NCBI RefSeq assembly: GCF_003327285.1
Contig: NZ_KZ848473.1
Span: 1,116,001 to 1,180,000, forward strand
DNA length: 64,000 bases
Direction: 5' to 3'
From: Microbacterium sorbitolivorans
GTDB taxonomy: Bacteria; Actinomycetota; Actinomycetes; Actinomycetales; Microbacteriaceae
Shown here piece after piece: positions 31,698 through 39,937 of this stretch. Both the position numbers and the translations under genes were made by a program. Numbering within the stretch: position 1 is the stretch's first letter; every line of letters starts with the position of its first letter. The notes under the pieces are model-generated. The model was not told the origin of the DNA and did no database searches. It saw only the letters and a program-made list of their open reading frames with translations.

Positions 31698-33209
31698 ATG
31701 AACATCAACCGCAGACTCGGAATCAGCGTTGCTTCCGTCGCCGTTGCCGGCCTCGCCCTCACGGGCTGTGGCACGGGTGGCGGCGGCGGTGCGAGCGTCG
31801 CCGATTCGAAGGCCATCACGTGGATGACGGTCGTGCACACGCCGACCACGCCCGAGAAGAACAGCCCCATCGAAACAGCGCTCGAGGAGGCCACCGGCTT
31901 TGACGTCGACTTCACGTGGATTCCGGCCGCGAGCTCCACCGAAAAGCTCGCGTCGGCGCTCGCGTCGAACTCGCTCGCCGATGTCGTGACGCTCAACAGC
32001 ATCACGTCCTCACCCATCCGCAAGGCCCTCTCGAACGGCCAGTTCTGGGAGGTCTCGGAGTACCTCGACGACTACCCCAACCTGTCGAAGATCGACGAGC
32101 AGACCCGTGCGGATGCGAGCATCGACGGACAGCTCTACGGAGTGCCGATGCTGAAGTACAAGGCGCGCTACGGCGTTCTGGTGCGGCAGGACTGGCTCGA
32201 CAACCTCGGCCTCGAGGTGCCCCACACGCTCGAGGACCTCGCCGACGTTGCCCGGGCGTTCACGAACGACGACCCGGACGGCAACGGCAACGACGACACC
32301 ACGGGCTTCATCGACCGCCAGGAGAGCTTCGGCGTGGGCCTTCGGAGCCTCTCCGGTTACTTCGGGGCCGGCAGCGTATTCGAGCTCGATGGCAACAACG
32401 AGATGGTCGCGAGCTTCACGACCGACGCCTTCAAGGAGGCGATGGAGTGGTACCGCGGGCTCTATAACGAGGGCGCCGTCAACCAGGAATTCGTGACCCT
32501 GCAGAAGCAGAACCAGTACGACGCGATCGCCCAGAGCAAGGGCGGCATCGTTGTGACCGGCCTGTTTGAGGCGAAGGGGTTCATGTCGCTGTCCGAGAGC
32601 GCGGATCCGAACACCACGATGGAGTGGGCGCTTGTCGACGACATGACCTACGGCGACGTCCCCCGCCGGATCCTCACCGACACCGCGGGCGGCATCGGCG
32701 GCTGGTACGCCATGCCTAAGTCCGAGGTGAAGGACGAGGAGGAACTGCGGTCGGTCCTCGATTTCCTCGACAAGATGAGCTCGGAGGAGGTGTTCGGCAT
32801 CATGACCAACGGCATCGAGGGCGAGCACTTCGAGTACGACGCCGACGGTGCCGTCTCCGTGATCGACCAGAACGTGTGGGACCGGGAGGTTCAGCCGTTC
32901 CTGTCATCGCGCATGTCTGACGTCACGCTCACGTACCCGAGCAACTCCCCGTACCAGAACGAGGCCGAGGAGAAGATGGCGGCGCAGGTCGATTACGCCA
33001 TCACGAACCCCGCGCAGTCGCTCACCTCCGCCACGTTCGACTCGCGCTGGAACGAGGTCAACACCGCCATCGGCGACGCCTACACCAAGTACATGGTCGG
33101 CCAGTACGAGATGGAAGACTACGAGGCCGCCATCGAGAAGGAACGCGCGGGCGACCTCGGCAAGATCGAGGCGGAATTCACCGCCGCGTACAACGAAATC
33201 AACGGTTGA
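31698..33209 (+). CDS. Extracellular binding lipoprotein, LplA/LipO type, copy 2 of 3
   Basis: The 503-residue lipoprotein has a lipobox Cys24 in GLALTGCGTGGG. It shares YGVLVRQDWLDNLGLEVPHT, DPDGNGNDDTTGFIDR, VTLQKQNQYDAIAQSKGG and MTNGIEGEHFEYD with its neighbours. Its signal-peptide region is nearly identical at the DNA level to copy 3, and its 3' end to copy 1, which looks like gene conversion between the ends. The start lies 24 nt after copy 1 with CAGGACG upstream. It presumably feeds the same LplB/LplC pair with a related but different oligosaccharide. Confidence 0.93.
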   Translation: MNINRRLGISVASVAVAGLALTGCGTGGGGGASVADSKAITWMTVVHTPTTPEKNSPIETALEEATGFDVDFTWIPAASSTEKLASALASNSLADVVTLNSITSSPIRKALSNGQFWEVSEYLDDYPNLSKIDEQTRADASIDGQLYGVPMLKYKARYGVLVRQDWLDNLGLEVPHTLEDLADVARAFTNDDPDGNGNDDTTGFIDRQESFGVGLRSLSGYFGAGSVFELDGNNEMVASFTTDAFKEAMEWYRGLYNEGAVNQEFVTLQKQNQYDAIAQSKGGIVVTGLFEAKGFMSLSESADPNTTMEWALVDDMTYGDVPRRILTDTAGGIGGWYAMPKSEVKDEEELRSVLDFLDKMSSEEVFGIMTNGIEGEHFEYDADGAVSVIDQNVWDREVQPFLSSRMSDVTLTYPSNSPYQNEAEEKMAAQVDYAITNPAQSLTSATFDSRWNEVNTAIGDAYTKYMVGQYEMEDYEAAIEKERAGDLGKIEAEFTAAYNEING

Positions 33210-33240
33210 TTTCGACTTCCCCACCAAGAGAAGGATCATC

Positions 33241-34758
33241 ATGAAACTGAACCGCCGACTCGGAATCAGCGTTGCTTCCGTCGCCGTCGCCGGCCTCGCC
33301 CTCACGGGCTGTGGCACCGGTGGTGGCGGGGAGGACAGCGCGGCCGAAACGAAGTCCATCACCTGGATGTCGATTCTGCACTCGCCCACCACTCCCGAGG
33401 CGGGCGGGCCCGTAGAGTCCGCGCTCGAGGAGCTCTCGGGCTACGACCTGAAGATGCAGTGGGTCCCCGCGGCCAACGCGAGCGAGAAGCTCACCGCGGC
33501 GATCGCGTCGGACACGCTCGCCGACATCGTCACGGTCAGTAGCCTGGGCTTCACCTCGCCGACCATTCGCCAGGCGATGAAGTCGGGCCAGTTCTGGGAT
33601 GTCACCGACTACCTCGACGACTACCCGAACCTCGCCAAGGTCCTGAGCGACCAGGTCAAGACCGACTCCAGTATCGAGGGCCGCATGTACGGCATGCCCC
33701 AGGTGAAGGAGAAGGCCCGCTACGGCATCCTGGTCCGTCAGGACTGGCTCGACACCCTCGGCCTGGAGGCTCCCCACACCGTCGAGGAGCTCGGCGAGGT
33801 CGCCCGCGCGTTCGCCACGCAAGACCCGGACGGCAACGGCAAGGACGACACGACCGGCTTCATCGATCGCCTCGAGAGCTTCGACCTCGGTTTCCGCAAC
33901 ATCGCCGGCTTCTTCGGCGCGGGCAGCGAGTTCGAGCTCAACGACGACAACGAGATGATCGCGAGCTTCTCCACCGACGCCTTCAAGGAGGGCATGGAGT
34001 GGTACCGCAGCGTCTACGAGGACGGCGCCGTGAACAACGAGTTCGTGACGGTGCAGAAGCAGAACCAGTACGACGCCATCGCGCAGGGCAAGGGCGGCAT
34101 CGTCTCGACCGGTCTGTTCGAGGCCCGCGGCTTCATGCAGCTCGCCGAGAGCGCCAACCCCGACACGACGATGGCGTGGGCGCTCATCAACGACATGACC
34201 TACGGGGACGTCGAGCGCCGCACGCTGTCCGACACCCGCGGTGGTATCGGCGGATGGTACGTGTTCCCGAAGTCCGAGGTGAAGGACGAAGACGAGCTGA
34301 AGGCGGTGCTGCAGTTCATCAACGACATCAACTCGGAAGAGGCCTACGGCATCATGACCAACGGCATCGAGGGCGTGCACTACAACGTCGGCGCGAACGG
34401 CGAGATCGAGACGATCGACGAGGCGCTCTGGGCCGCTGAGGTCCAGCCCTACCAGTCGTCGCGCATCACGCAGAACCTCGTCAACTACCCGAGCAGCTCG
34501 CCCTACGTCACCGAGGCCGCGGACAAGATGGCCGAGCAGGAGGAGTTCGTGATCACGAACCCCGCCCAGTCGCTGCAGTCCGACACCTACGACACCCGCT
34601 GGAGCGAGGTCGTCACGGCGGCGAAGGACGCCTACAACAAGTACATGGTCGGCCAGATCGACATGGCCGGCTACGAAGAGGTCATCGACAAGCTGCGGGC
34701 GGGTGACCTCGGCAAGATCGAGGCCGAGTACACCGCGGCATACGCCGAGTCCAACTAA
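33241..34758 (+). CDS. Extracellular binding lipoprotein, LplA/LipO type, copy 3 of 3
   Basis: The 505-residue lipoprotein has lipobox Cys24. It keeps the shared blocks (YGILVRQDWLDTLGLEAPHT, DPDGNGKDDTTGFIDR, VTVQKQNQYDAIAQGKGG, MTNGIEGVHYNV) but is the most divergent in the C-terminal third, where the 'GEHFEY' of the other two reads 'GVHYNV'. GAGAAGGA precedes ATG 33241. I saw no GGATCC in this gene, against an average of about one per 420 bp in the window. Confidence 0.93.
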   Translation: MKLNRRLGISVASVAVAGLALTGCGTGGGGEDSAAETKSITWMSILHSPTTPEAGGPVESALEELSGYDLKMQWVPAANASEKLTAAIASDTLADIVTVSSLGFTSPTIRQAMKSGQFWDVTDYLDDYPNLAKVLSDQVKTDSSIEGRMYGMPQVKEKARYGILVRQDWLDTLGLEAPHTVEELGEVARAFATQDPDGNGKDDTTGFIDRLESFDLGFRNIAGFFGAGSEFELNDDNEMIASFSTDAFKEGMEWYRSVYEDGAVNNEFVTVQKQNQYDAIAQGKGGIVSTGLFEARGFMQLAESANPDTTMAWALINDMTYGDVERRTLSDTRGGIGGWYVFPKSEVKDEDELKAVLQFINDINSEEAYGIMTNGIEGVHYNVGANGEIETIDEALWAAEVQPYQSSRITQNLVNYPSSSPYVTEAADKMAEQEEFVITNPAQSLQSDTYDTRWSEVVTAAKDAYNKYMVGQIDMAGYEEVIDKLRAGDLGKIEAEYTAAYAESN

Positions 34759-34790
34759 TACCGATCAACGAAGAGCACAGGTACCAGAGC

Positions 34791-36050
34791 ATGAGCATCC
34801 CCCTCGAAACCGCCGACATCCAGTCGGCTATCGACCGCGCGGCCGAGGCCGGAGGTGGCGTCGTCACGATCGCCGCCGGCGTTCACCGCACGGGTGCTCT
34901 GCGCCTGCGCTCGTTCGTCGAGCTTCACCTGGAGAGCGGGGCCCGGCTAGAATTCGTGCCGGATCCCGCCCTCTACCCCGTCATCGATGCCTCCTGGGAG
35001 GGCGCGCCCGCTCGGATCCACCAGCCCTGCATCTTCGCCGACGGCGAGGAGGGCGTGGCCGTCACGGGCCTCGGCACGATCGACGGCGGCGGTGCCTTCT
35101 GGTGGGACGCCGTCCGCTCGGGCGCGGCCCTCGAGGCCGCCCGCCCCACCCTCATCAGCTTCCGGCACTCTACCCGCGTCACGATCCGCGACGTCGTTCT
35201 CGAGAACTCCCCCGCCTGGACGGTGCACCCGTACCGGTGCGACGACGTGCGCATCTCGGGGATCCGGATCAAGAACCCCGCCGACTCGCCCAACACCGAC
35301 GGCGTCGACCCCGAGTCGTGCCGCAACGTGCGCATCACCGATTGCCACATCGACGTCGGCGACGACTGCATCGCCATCAAGGCAGGCACGGAGGCGTCGA
35401 ACGCCGACCCCGCGCCCTGCGAAAACATCGTCATCGCCAATTGCACGATGCTCGCCGGTCACGGCGGCGTCGTCATCGGCAGCGAGATGTCGGGCGGCGT
35501 GCGAGGCGTCGTGATCAGCGATTGCGTGTTCGACGGCACCGATCGCGGCGTGCGCCTCAAGACGCGGCGCGGCCGCGGCGGCATGGTCGAAGACCTGCGC
35601 ATCTCGAACATCGTGATGCGTAACGTCGCGGTTCCCTTCGTCTTCAACCCCTTCTACTTCTGCGGCCCCGAGGGCAAGCTCCCCCGGGTCTCCGACCGCA
35701 GCCCGCTCCCTGTCGACGAGGGCACCCCCGGGATCCGGCGGGTGTTCATCTCGAACGTGTCGGCGACGAACGTCAGCTCGTGCGCGGGCTTCATCTCGGG
35801 CCTTCCCGAGCTGCCGTTCGAAGACATCACGATCACGGATGTCTCGATCGGCTTCGCCAAGAACCCGACCCCGTCGGTCCCGGCGATGGCCCTCGGCATC
35901 GACGAGATGGCGGCCGCGGGCTTCTATATCGACTTCGTCAAGAACTCGCGCATCGAGGGCGTCAGCCTCTCGGGCCTCGTCGGCGACGCCATCATCGGCG
36001 GCGCCGGCATCGAGAACCTTACGGCGGAGGTGGCGACCTATGGCAATTGA
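34791..36050 (+). CDS. GH28 polygalacturonase-like glycosidase
   Basis: The 419-residue right-handed beta-helix protein carries all four GH28 signatures: NTDGVD (about residue 167), GDDCIAIK (about 191), AGHGGVVIGSE (about 223) and RLKTRRGRGG (about 255). The two Asp of GDD plus the Asp of NTD would be the catalytic set. GH28 enzymes hydrolyse alpha-galacturonosyl links in homogalacturonan or rhamnogalacturonan, or rhamnosyl ends. No signal peptide is present, so this one probably acts on imported short oligosaccharides. It is the strongest clue that the operon's substrate is pectic. The stop overlaps a possible promoter for the next gene. Confidence 0.9.
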   Translation: MSIPLETADIQSAIDRAAEAGGGVVTIAAGVHRTGALRLRSFVELHLESGARLEFVPDPALYPVIDASWEGAPARIHQPCIFADGEEGVAVTGLGTIDGGGAFWWDAVRSGAALEAARPTLISFRHSTRVTIRDVVLENSPAWTVHPYRCDDVRISGIRIKNPADSPNTDGVDPESCRNVRITDCHIDVGDDCIAIKAGTEASNADPAPCENIVIANCTMLAGHGGVVIGSEMSGGVRGVVISDCVFDGTDRGVRLKTRRGRGGMVEDLRISNIVMRNVAVPFVFNPFYFCGPEGKLPRVSDRSPLPVDEGTPGIRRVFISNVSATNVSSCAGFISGLPELPFEDITITDVSIGFAKNPTPSVPAMALGIDEMAAAGFYIDFVKNSRIEGVSLSGLVGDAIIGGAGIENLTAEVATYGN

Positions 36051-36089
36051 CGCTCCTGTGCGTAAGATAGTCTCCATGAAACCGGTTTC
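36047..36089 (+). promoter_or_regulatory. Possible internal promoter with GAAACCGGTTTC operator
   Basis: TTGACG (36047-36052), a 16-nt spacer and TAGTCT (36069-36074) precede the perfect 12-bp palindrome GAAACCGGTTTC (36078-36089). The palindrome overlaps the start codon of the gene at 36076. A transcript starting here would begin inside that gene and supply the downstream permease separately from the long operon. Confidence 0.5.
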
Positions 36090-36498
36090 TCGACGGCCTG
36101 AGAAATGGATCTCCGGCATCGGGCTCGCGCTTGCGGGCCTGCTACAGGGCGGGTTCACCCTCACGGTCAACGCATCGAGCGAGGCCGAGTTCACCGAGAA
36201 GATCCTGCCGGCACTGCAGTCGGCGGGGATCCACCCGACGGGCGACGCGTACGAAGGCGCACGCACCCTCGCCGGTTGGTTCGGCTTCTCGCTGATCCTC
36301 ATCCTCGCCCTCTGCGCCGTCGGGCTTTTCATCGCCTCCCGCCGCCCCGAGCGGCGCTCGACCGGATGGTGGTTCGCCGGCGCCGGTCTCGCCTGCCTCC
36401 TGGGCACGCAGTTCGTTCTCTACCCCGTTGCTTTCTTCTTCTTCCTGACGGCCGCGCTCTTCGCGGTCCGTTCGACGCAGCAAGGATCCCCATCATGA
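36076..36498 (+). CDS. Small membrane protein, function unknown
   Basis: The 140-residue protein has four hydrophobic segments (about 12-28, 62-83, 96-112 and 114-128), with a basic N-terminus (KPVSRRPEKW) and C-terminal FFFFLTAALFAVRSTQQ. It loosely resembles DUF4064-type small membrane proteins. The start is uncertain: ATG 36076 lacks a Shine-Dalgarno and sits on an operator palindrome; GTG 36058 is an in-frame alternative. It overlaps the LplC-type permease by ATGA, so it is part of the importer operon. It may be an accessory of the transporter. Confidence 0.65.
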   Translation: MKPVSRRPEKWISGIGLALAGLLQGGFTLTVNASSEAEFTEKILPALQSAGIHPTGDAYEGARTLAGWFGFSLILILALCAVGLFIASRRPERRSTGWWFAGAGLACLLGTQFVLYPVAFFFFLTAALFAVRSTQQGSPS

Positions 36499-37424
36499 CA
36501 ACCGACGTCGCACCGGCCACCGTGCCGATCAAGTTCCGAGGCAAGGGAAAGGGCAGCCGCGCAACGACGCCTGGCCGCCGGATCTTCGCCGTCATCAACG
36601 TCATCGTGTTGACGGCGTTCGCCCTCATCTGCCTCCTCCCCTTCGTCAACGTGCTCGCGAGCTCCCTCGCGACGCCGGGTGAAATTGCGACGACGCCGTT
36701 CATCCTGTTCCCGAAGACGTTCACGCTCGACGCGTACCAGTACATCCTCTCGACGCCGACGATCTTCCGCGCCATGGGCGTCTCGGCGTTCGTCACGATC
36801 GTCGGAACCTTCGTGAGCCTCGTGCTCACGGCGTTCATGGCCTACGCGCTGTCGAAGAAGCACCTCAAGGGCCGCCGCATCATCAACTTCATGGTCGTCT
36901 TCACCATGCTGTTCTCGGGCGGCATGATCCCGACGTTCATGGTCGTCAACGCCTTCGGCCTCATCGACTCGCTGTGGTCGCTGATCCTGCCCGTCGCGAT
37001 CAACGCGTTCAACTTCGTCATCATGCGCAGCTTCTTCCAGGGCATCCCCGAGAGCCTCGAGGAGGCGGCCCGCATCGACGGCTGCTCGGAGTTCGGCGTA
37101 TTCCTGCGCATCGTGCTGCCGCTGTCGCTCGCGTCGATCGCCACGATCGGCCTCTTCTACGCGGTCTACTACTGGAACACCTACCAGAGCGCGATTCTCT
37201 ACATCAACGACTCGAGCAAGTGGCCCATGCAGGTGCTGCTGCGCCAGATCGTCATCGTCGCGAGCGGCCTGAACGCCGACGAGTCGTCGGTCGACGTCGT
37301 TCCCCCGGCGCAGTCGATCAAGATGGCCGTCATCTTCGTCGCCACCCTGCCGATGCTCGTCGTCTACCCCTTCGTGCAGCGCTTCTTCGTGAAGGGTGCG
37401 CTCATCGGATCCGTCAAGGGCTGA
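36495..37424 (+). CDS. ABC transporter permease, LplC type
   Basis: The 309-residue membrane protein is the partner of the LplB-type permease at 28523. It has six hydrophobic segments, the EAA loop EAARIDGCSEFGVFLRIVLP, MRSFFQGIPESLEEAARIDG and the family ending YPFVQRFFVKGALIGSVKG. ATG 36495 overlaps the stop of the small membrane protein. No ATPase gene follows; a strong bidirectional terminator closes the operon. Confidence 0.93.
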   Translation: MTTDVAPATVPIKFRGKGKGSRATTPGRRIFAVINVIVLTAFALICLLPFVNVLASSLATPGEIATTPFILFPKTFTLDAYQYILSTPTIFRAMGVSAFVTIVGTFVSLVLTAFMAYALSKKHLKGRRIINFMVVFTMLFSGGMIPTFMVVNAFGLIDSLWSLILPVAINAFNFVIMRSFFQGIPESLEEAARIDGCSEFGVFLRIVLPLSLASIATIGLFYAVYYWNTYQSAILYINDSSKWPMQVLLRQIVIVASGLNADESSVDVVPPAQSIKMAVIFVATLPMLVVYPFVQRFFVKGALIGSVKG

Positions 37425-37439
37425 TCCCCGCGCGCACAG

Positions 37440-37478
37440 AAAGATCGCCGCGACCCTTTCGGTCGCGGCGATCTTTTT
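37440..37478. terminator. Bidirectional rho-independent terminator
   Basis: A 16-bp stem (AAAGATCGCCGCGACC and its reverse complement) closes the loop CTTTC and is followed by further Ts, with As on the other side. The surrounding GCGCAC/GTGCGC extends the pairing. It separates the convergent stops at 37424 and 37494 and serves both strands. Confidence 0.92.
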
Positions 37479-37493
37479 GTGCGCGGTCAGAGC

Positions 37494-38807
37494 TCAGAGC
37501 TGGTAGGTGCCCCGCCCCGTCCAGCCGCCGGGAGCGCCGGGGCCGTGGCCCTGCGCCTCGATCGTCACGAGGCCATCGTCCGTCACGACGATGCGAACGC
37601 GCTGGCGCGCGATGTCGTCGCCGATCACATCGATGCGAGCGTCGAAGATGCCGGGCTCGCTCCAGCCGCCCGTCACGATGCCGCGGCCGACGCCGGGCAC
37701 CTCGATGGGGCATTCCTCGCCGGCGGTCACGTCGAATGCGATCTCGATGCCGTCGAACGTCACGCGGTCCGGCGCGAGCTCGAGCGCGATGCGCGAGCGC
37801 AGCCCGGATCCGGAGACGGCGCGCACGGATCCGCGCACCTCGCGCGCGAAGGAGGGATCGTGCGGCGGCGCGGGCCACGCGATCGACGCGGGGGCGTCGC
37901 CGAGCGGCTCGTCGAGCGCCTCGAGCAGGAGCGTGCTGAGGCGGTTATCGCCGGCGTTGCAGCCCTGCGCGTTCGCCGTCATGACGGCGACGAGGCCGCG
38001 ATCCGGGTCGCCGTAGACGTACTGTCCGCCGAGGCCGACCATCATCCAGCCGCCGCGCCCCGGCAGCCAGGTCTGGGCGGCGTAGCCGAAGCGGTGCGTG
38101 GATCCCCACGCCATCATCTCGGTGTTCGCGCGCCGACGCACGAGCTCGTCGACGACCTCGCGCGGGAGCACGCGCACGCCGTCTCGCTCTCCCCCGCCGA
38201 GAAGCATCTCGCCGATGACGAGCAGGTCGCGCGGGCGGGCGACCATGCCGCTGCCGCCGTGGGCGATGCCCTCGGGGCTCGTGATCATGCGCATGCCCTC
38301 GCCGAGGCCGAGCGGCGCGAAGACGCGCTCGCGAAGCACCTGCTCCCATGCCTTGCCCTCGATGCGCTCGACGAGCGCGGCGAGCACGTACGACGCGCTC
38401 GTGTCGTAGTGGAAGAGCGTGCCGGGGCGGTGCGAGGGCTCGGTGCGGAAGAAGCTCTCGAGCCACTCGGGCGACTGTTCGGTGTAGGTCGTGCCCGTGT
38501 ACGGCGTGCGCATCGACAGCAGGTCGTCGATCGTCGCGAGCTCGAGCAGCGGGTGCACGGGGCGCTTCTCGGGGAAGTGATCGAGCAGCCGGTCGCTCGT
38601 CGCGAGCTTGCCCTCGTGGGCAAGCGAGAGCACGGCGATCGCCGTGAACGACTTCGAGATCGAGTAGTGGCGGTGCGGCACGTGCGGGCCCATGCCCGCG
38701 GCGCCGGCGCTATAGACGAGCGCGCCGCCCTCCGAGACCTCGATCGAGTGGATCGAGATGTCGTGGGCGGCGGCCTGGGCGATGAGCCGTTCGAGTGAAC
38801 CGGTCAT
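37494..38807 (-). CDS. Serine hydrolase (beta-lactamase/transpeptidase fold)
   Basis: The 437-residue protein has SISK in HRHYSISKSFTAIA as the SxxK nucleophile motif, a Tyr motif in FHYDTSASYVL, and GLGGQYVYGDPD near the HxG position. A beta-rich C-terminal part (about 310-437) ends in GGWTGRGTYQL. No signal peptide is visible, so it is probably a cytoplasmic esterase rather than an antibiotic-resistance enzyme. It is last in the GH43/LacI/PmoA-family/oxidoreductase operon and overlaps the oxidoreductase by 4 nt. Deacylation of sugar esters is a plausible role. Confidence 0.85.
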   Translation of the reverse strand: MTGSLERLIAQAAAHDISIHSIEVSEGGALVYSAGAAGMGPHVPHRHYSISKSFTAIAVLSLAHEGKLATSDRLLDHFPEKRPVHPLLELATIDDLLSMRTPYTGTTYTEQSPEWLESFFRTEPSHRPGTLFHYDTSASYVLAALVERIEGKAWEQVLRERVFAPLGLGEGMRMITSPEGIAHGGSGMVARPRDLLVIGEMLLGGGERDGVRVLPREVVDELVRRRANTEMMAWGSTHRFGYAAQTWLPGRGGWMMVGLGGQYVYGDPDRGLVAVMTANAQGCNAGDNRLSTLLLEALDEPLGDAPASIAWPAPPHDPSFAREVRGSVRAVSGSGLRSRIALELAPDRVTFDGIEIAFDVTAGEECPIEVPGVGRGIVTGGWSEPGIFDARIDVIGDDIARQRVRIVVTDDGLVTIEAQGHGPGAPGGWTGRGTYQL

Positions 38808-39937
38808 GAGACTCGCGTAAACTCGCTTCCCAGCTCGGTGAAGGTCGACTCGAGGCGCAGCGCGCGCTCGAGCTCCTCCTCGATGCCCTCGATCACGAGG
38901 TGGCGGCCGTTCTCGTCGTCGACGAGGGTTGCGGATCCGTCGGCGACGAGCTTCGGCGCGGGCGCCTGCATGACGCCCTCGACGAGGCGCATGAACGCGC
39001 CCGTCTCAGCGAGCGGCGAGAACAGCGTCGCGGATCCGTCGCGGGCCGCGAGCAGGTTCTCGAGGAGGTCGCGGCGGCCGACGTGCGACTGCTCGAGGAC
39101 CTCGTCGTTCGCGCCGAGCAGGTCGATGTCGTCGCTCGTGTACCAGAGCCGCAGCGTGCCGCTCGTGCCGACGACGTCGACGTAGGGCGGCTTCTGCGAC
39201 GGCGCCGCGAGCGTCACGGCGGTCGTGAGTCGCACATCGCCCTCGAGGTCGAAGACCGCGACCGATGTATCGTCGGCCTCGATGTCGTTGGCGCGCCACA
39301 GGTCGAGCTCGAGCGACTTCACGTCCTCCAGGCGCGTCGCGCCCGCGAGGGCCAGGGCCGTCGCGCTCGCGTGGGCGAGGGGGTTCGTTAGGGCGCCGTC
39401 GGCGACGACGCGGCCGTTGAGCGTGCGGCGGCCGGCCCACGCCGAGCGGGCGTAGTAGGCCTCGTTGCGCAGCCACGCGCCGGTCGCGCTGTAGCGCACG
39501 ACCTCGCCGATGTCGCCCGCGGCAACGCGGCCGCGGATGATGTCGAGGGCGTCGGATCCGAGGCTCTGGAAGCCGACCTGCACGAGGCCGCCCGTGCGGT
39601 CGGCGATCGCGAGCAGGCGCTCGAACTCGTCGAGCGTCGCGGTCGTGGGCTTCTCGAGCAGCACGTCGGCGCCCGCCTCGAGTGCGGCCGAGGCAAAGTC
39701 GAAATGCGTGTTGATGGGGGTGCAGATGACGACGATGTCGACGCCGCCCGCAGCGATGAGGTCGGCGCCGTCGGTGAAGCGCGCGACGCCGTCCGGCAGG
39801 TCCTCCGCCGCGGGCGGGTTCGGATCCGCGACCGCGACGAGGCGCACGCGGCCCTCCGTGTGGAGCTTCAGCCCCTTCTCGACGTGGGTGCGGCCATGAC
39901 CGCCGGTTCCGATAAGTGCGAGTCGTGGGGCGTTCAC
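38804..39937 (-). CDS. Gfo/Idh/MocA family oxidoreductase
   Basis: The 377-residue protein starts at GTG 39937 (reading MNAPRLALIGTGGHGRTH), overlapping the stop of the PmoA-family gene (GTGA). The EKP lysine is in VLLEKPTTATLDEF. NPLAHASATALALAG and LRLWYTSDDIDLLG in the C-terminal domain match the subgroup usually encoded beside PmoA-family genes. The long open frame extending to 40444 is not coding. This is the second adjacent pairing of these two families in the window; the other is 17816-19833. Confidence 0.87.
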   Translation of the reverse strand: MNAPRLALIGTGGHGRTHVEKGLKLHTEGRVRLVAVADPNPPAAEDLPDGVARFTDGADLIAAGGVDIVVICTPINTHFDFASAALEAGADVLLEKPTTATLDEFERLLAIADRTGGLVQVGFQSLGSDALDIIRGRVAAGDIGEVVRYSATGAWLRNEAYYARSAWAGRRTLNGRVVADGALTNPLAHASATALALAGATRLEDVKSLELDLWRANDIEADDTSVAVFDLEGDVRLTTAVTLAAPSQKPPYVDVVGTSGTLRLWYTSDDIDLLGANDEVLEQSHVGRRDLLENLLAARDGSATLFSPLAETGAFMRLVEGVMQAPAPKLVADGSATLVDDENGRHLVIEGIEEELERALRLESTFTELGSEFTRVS

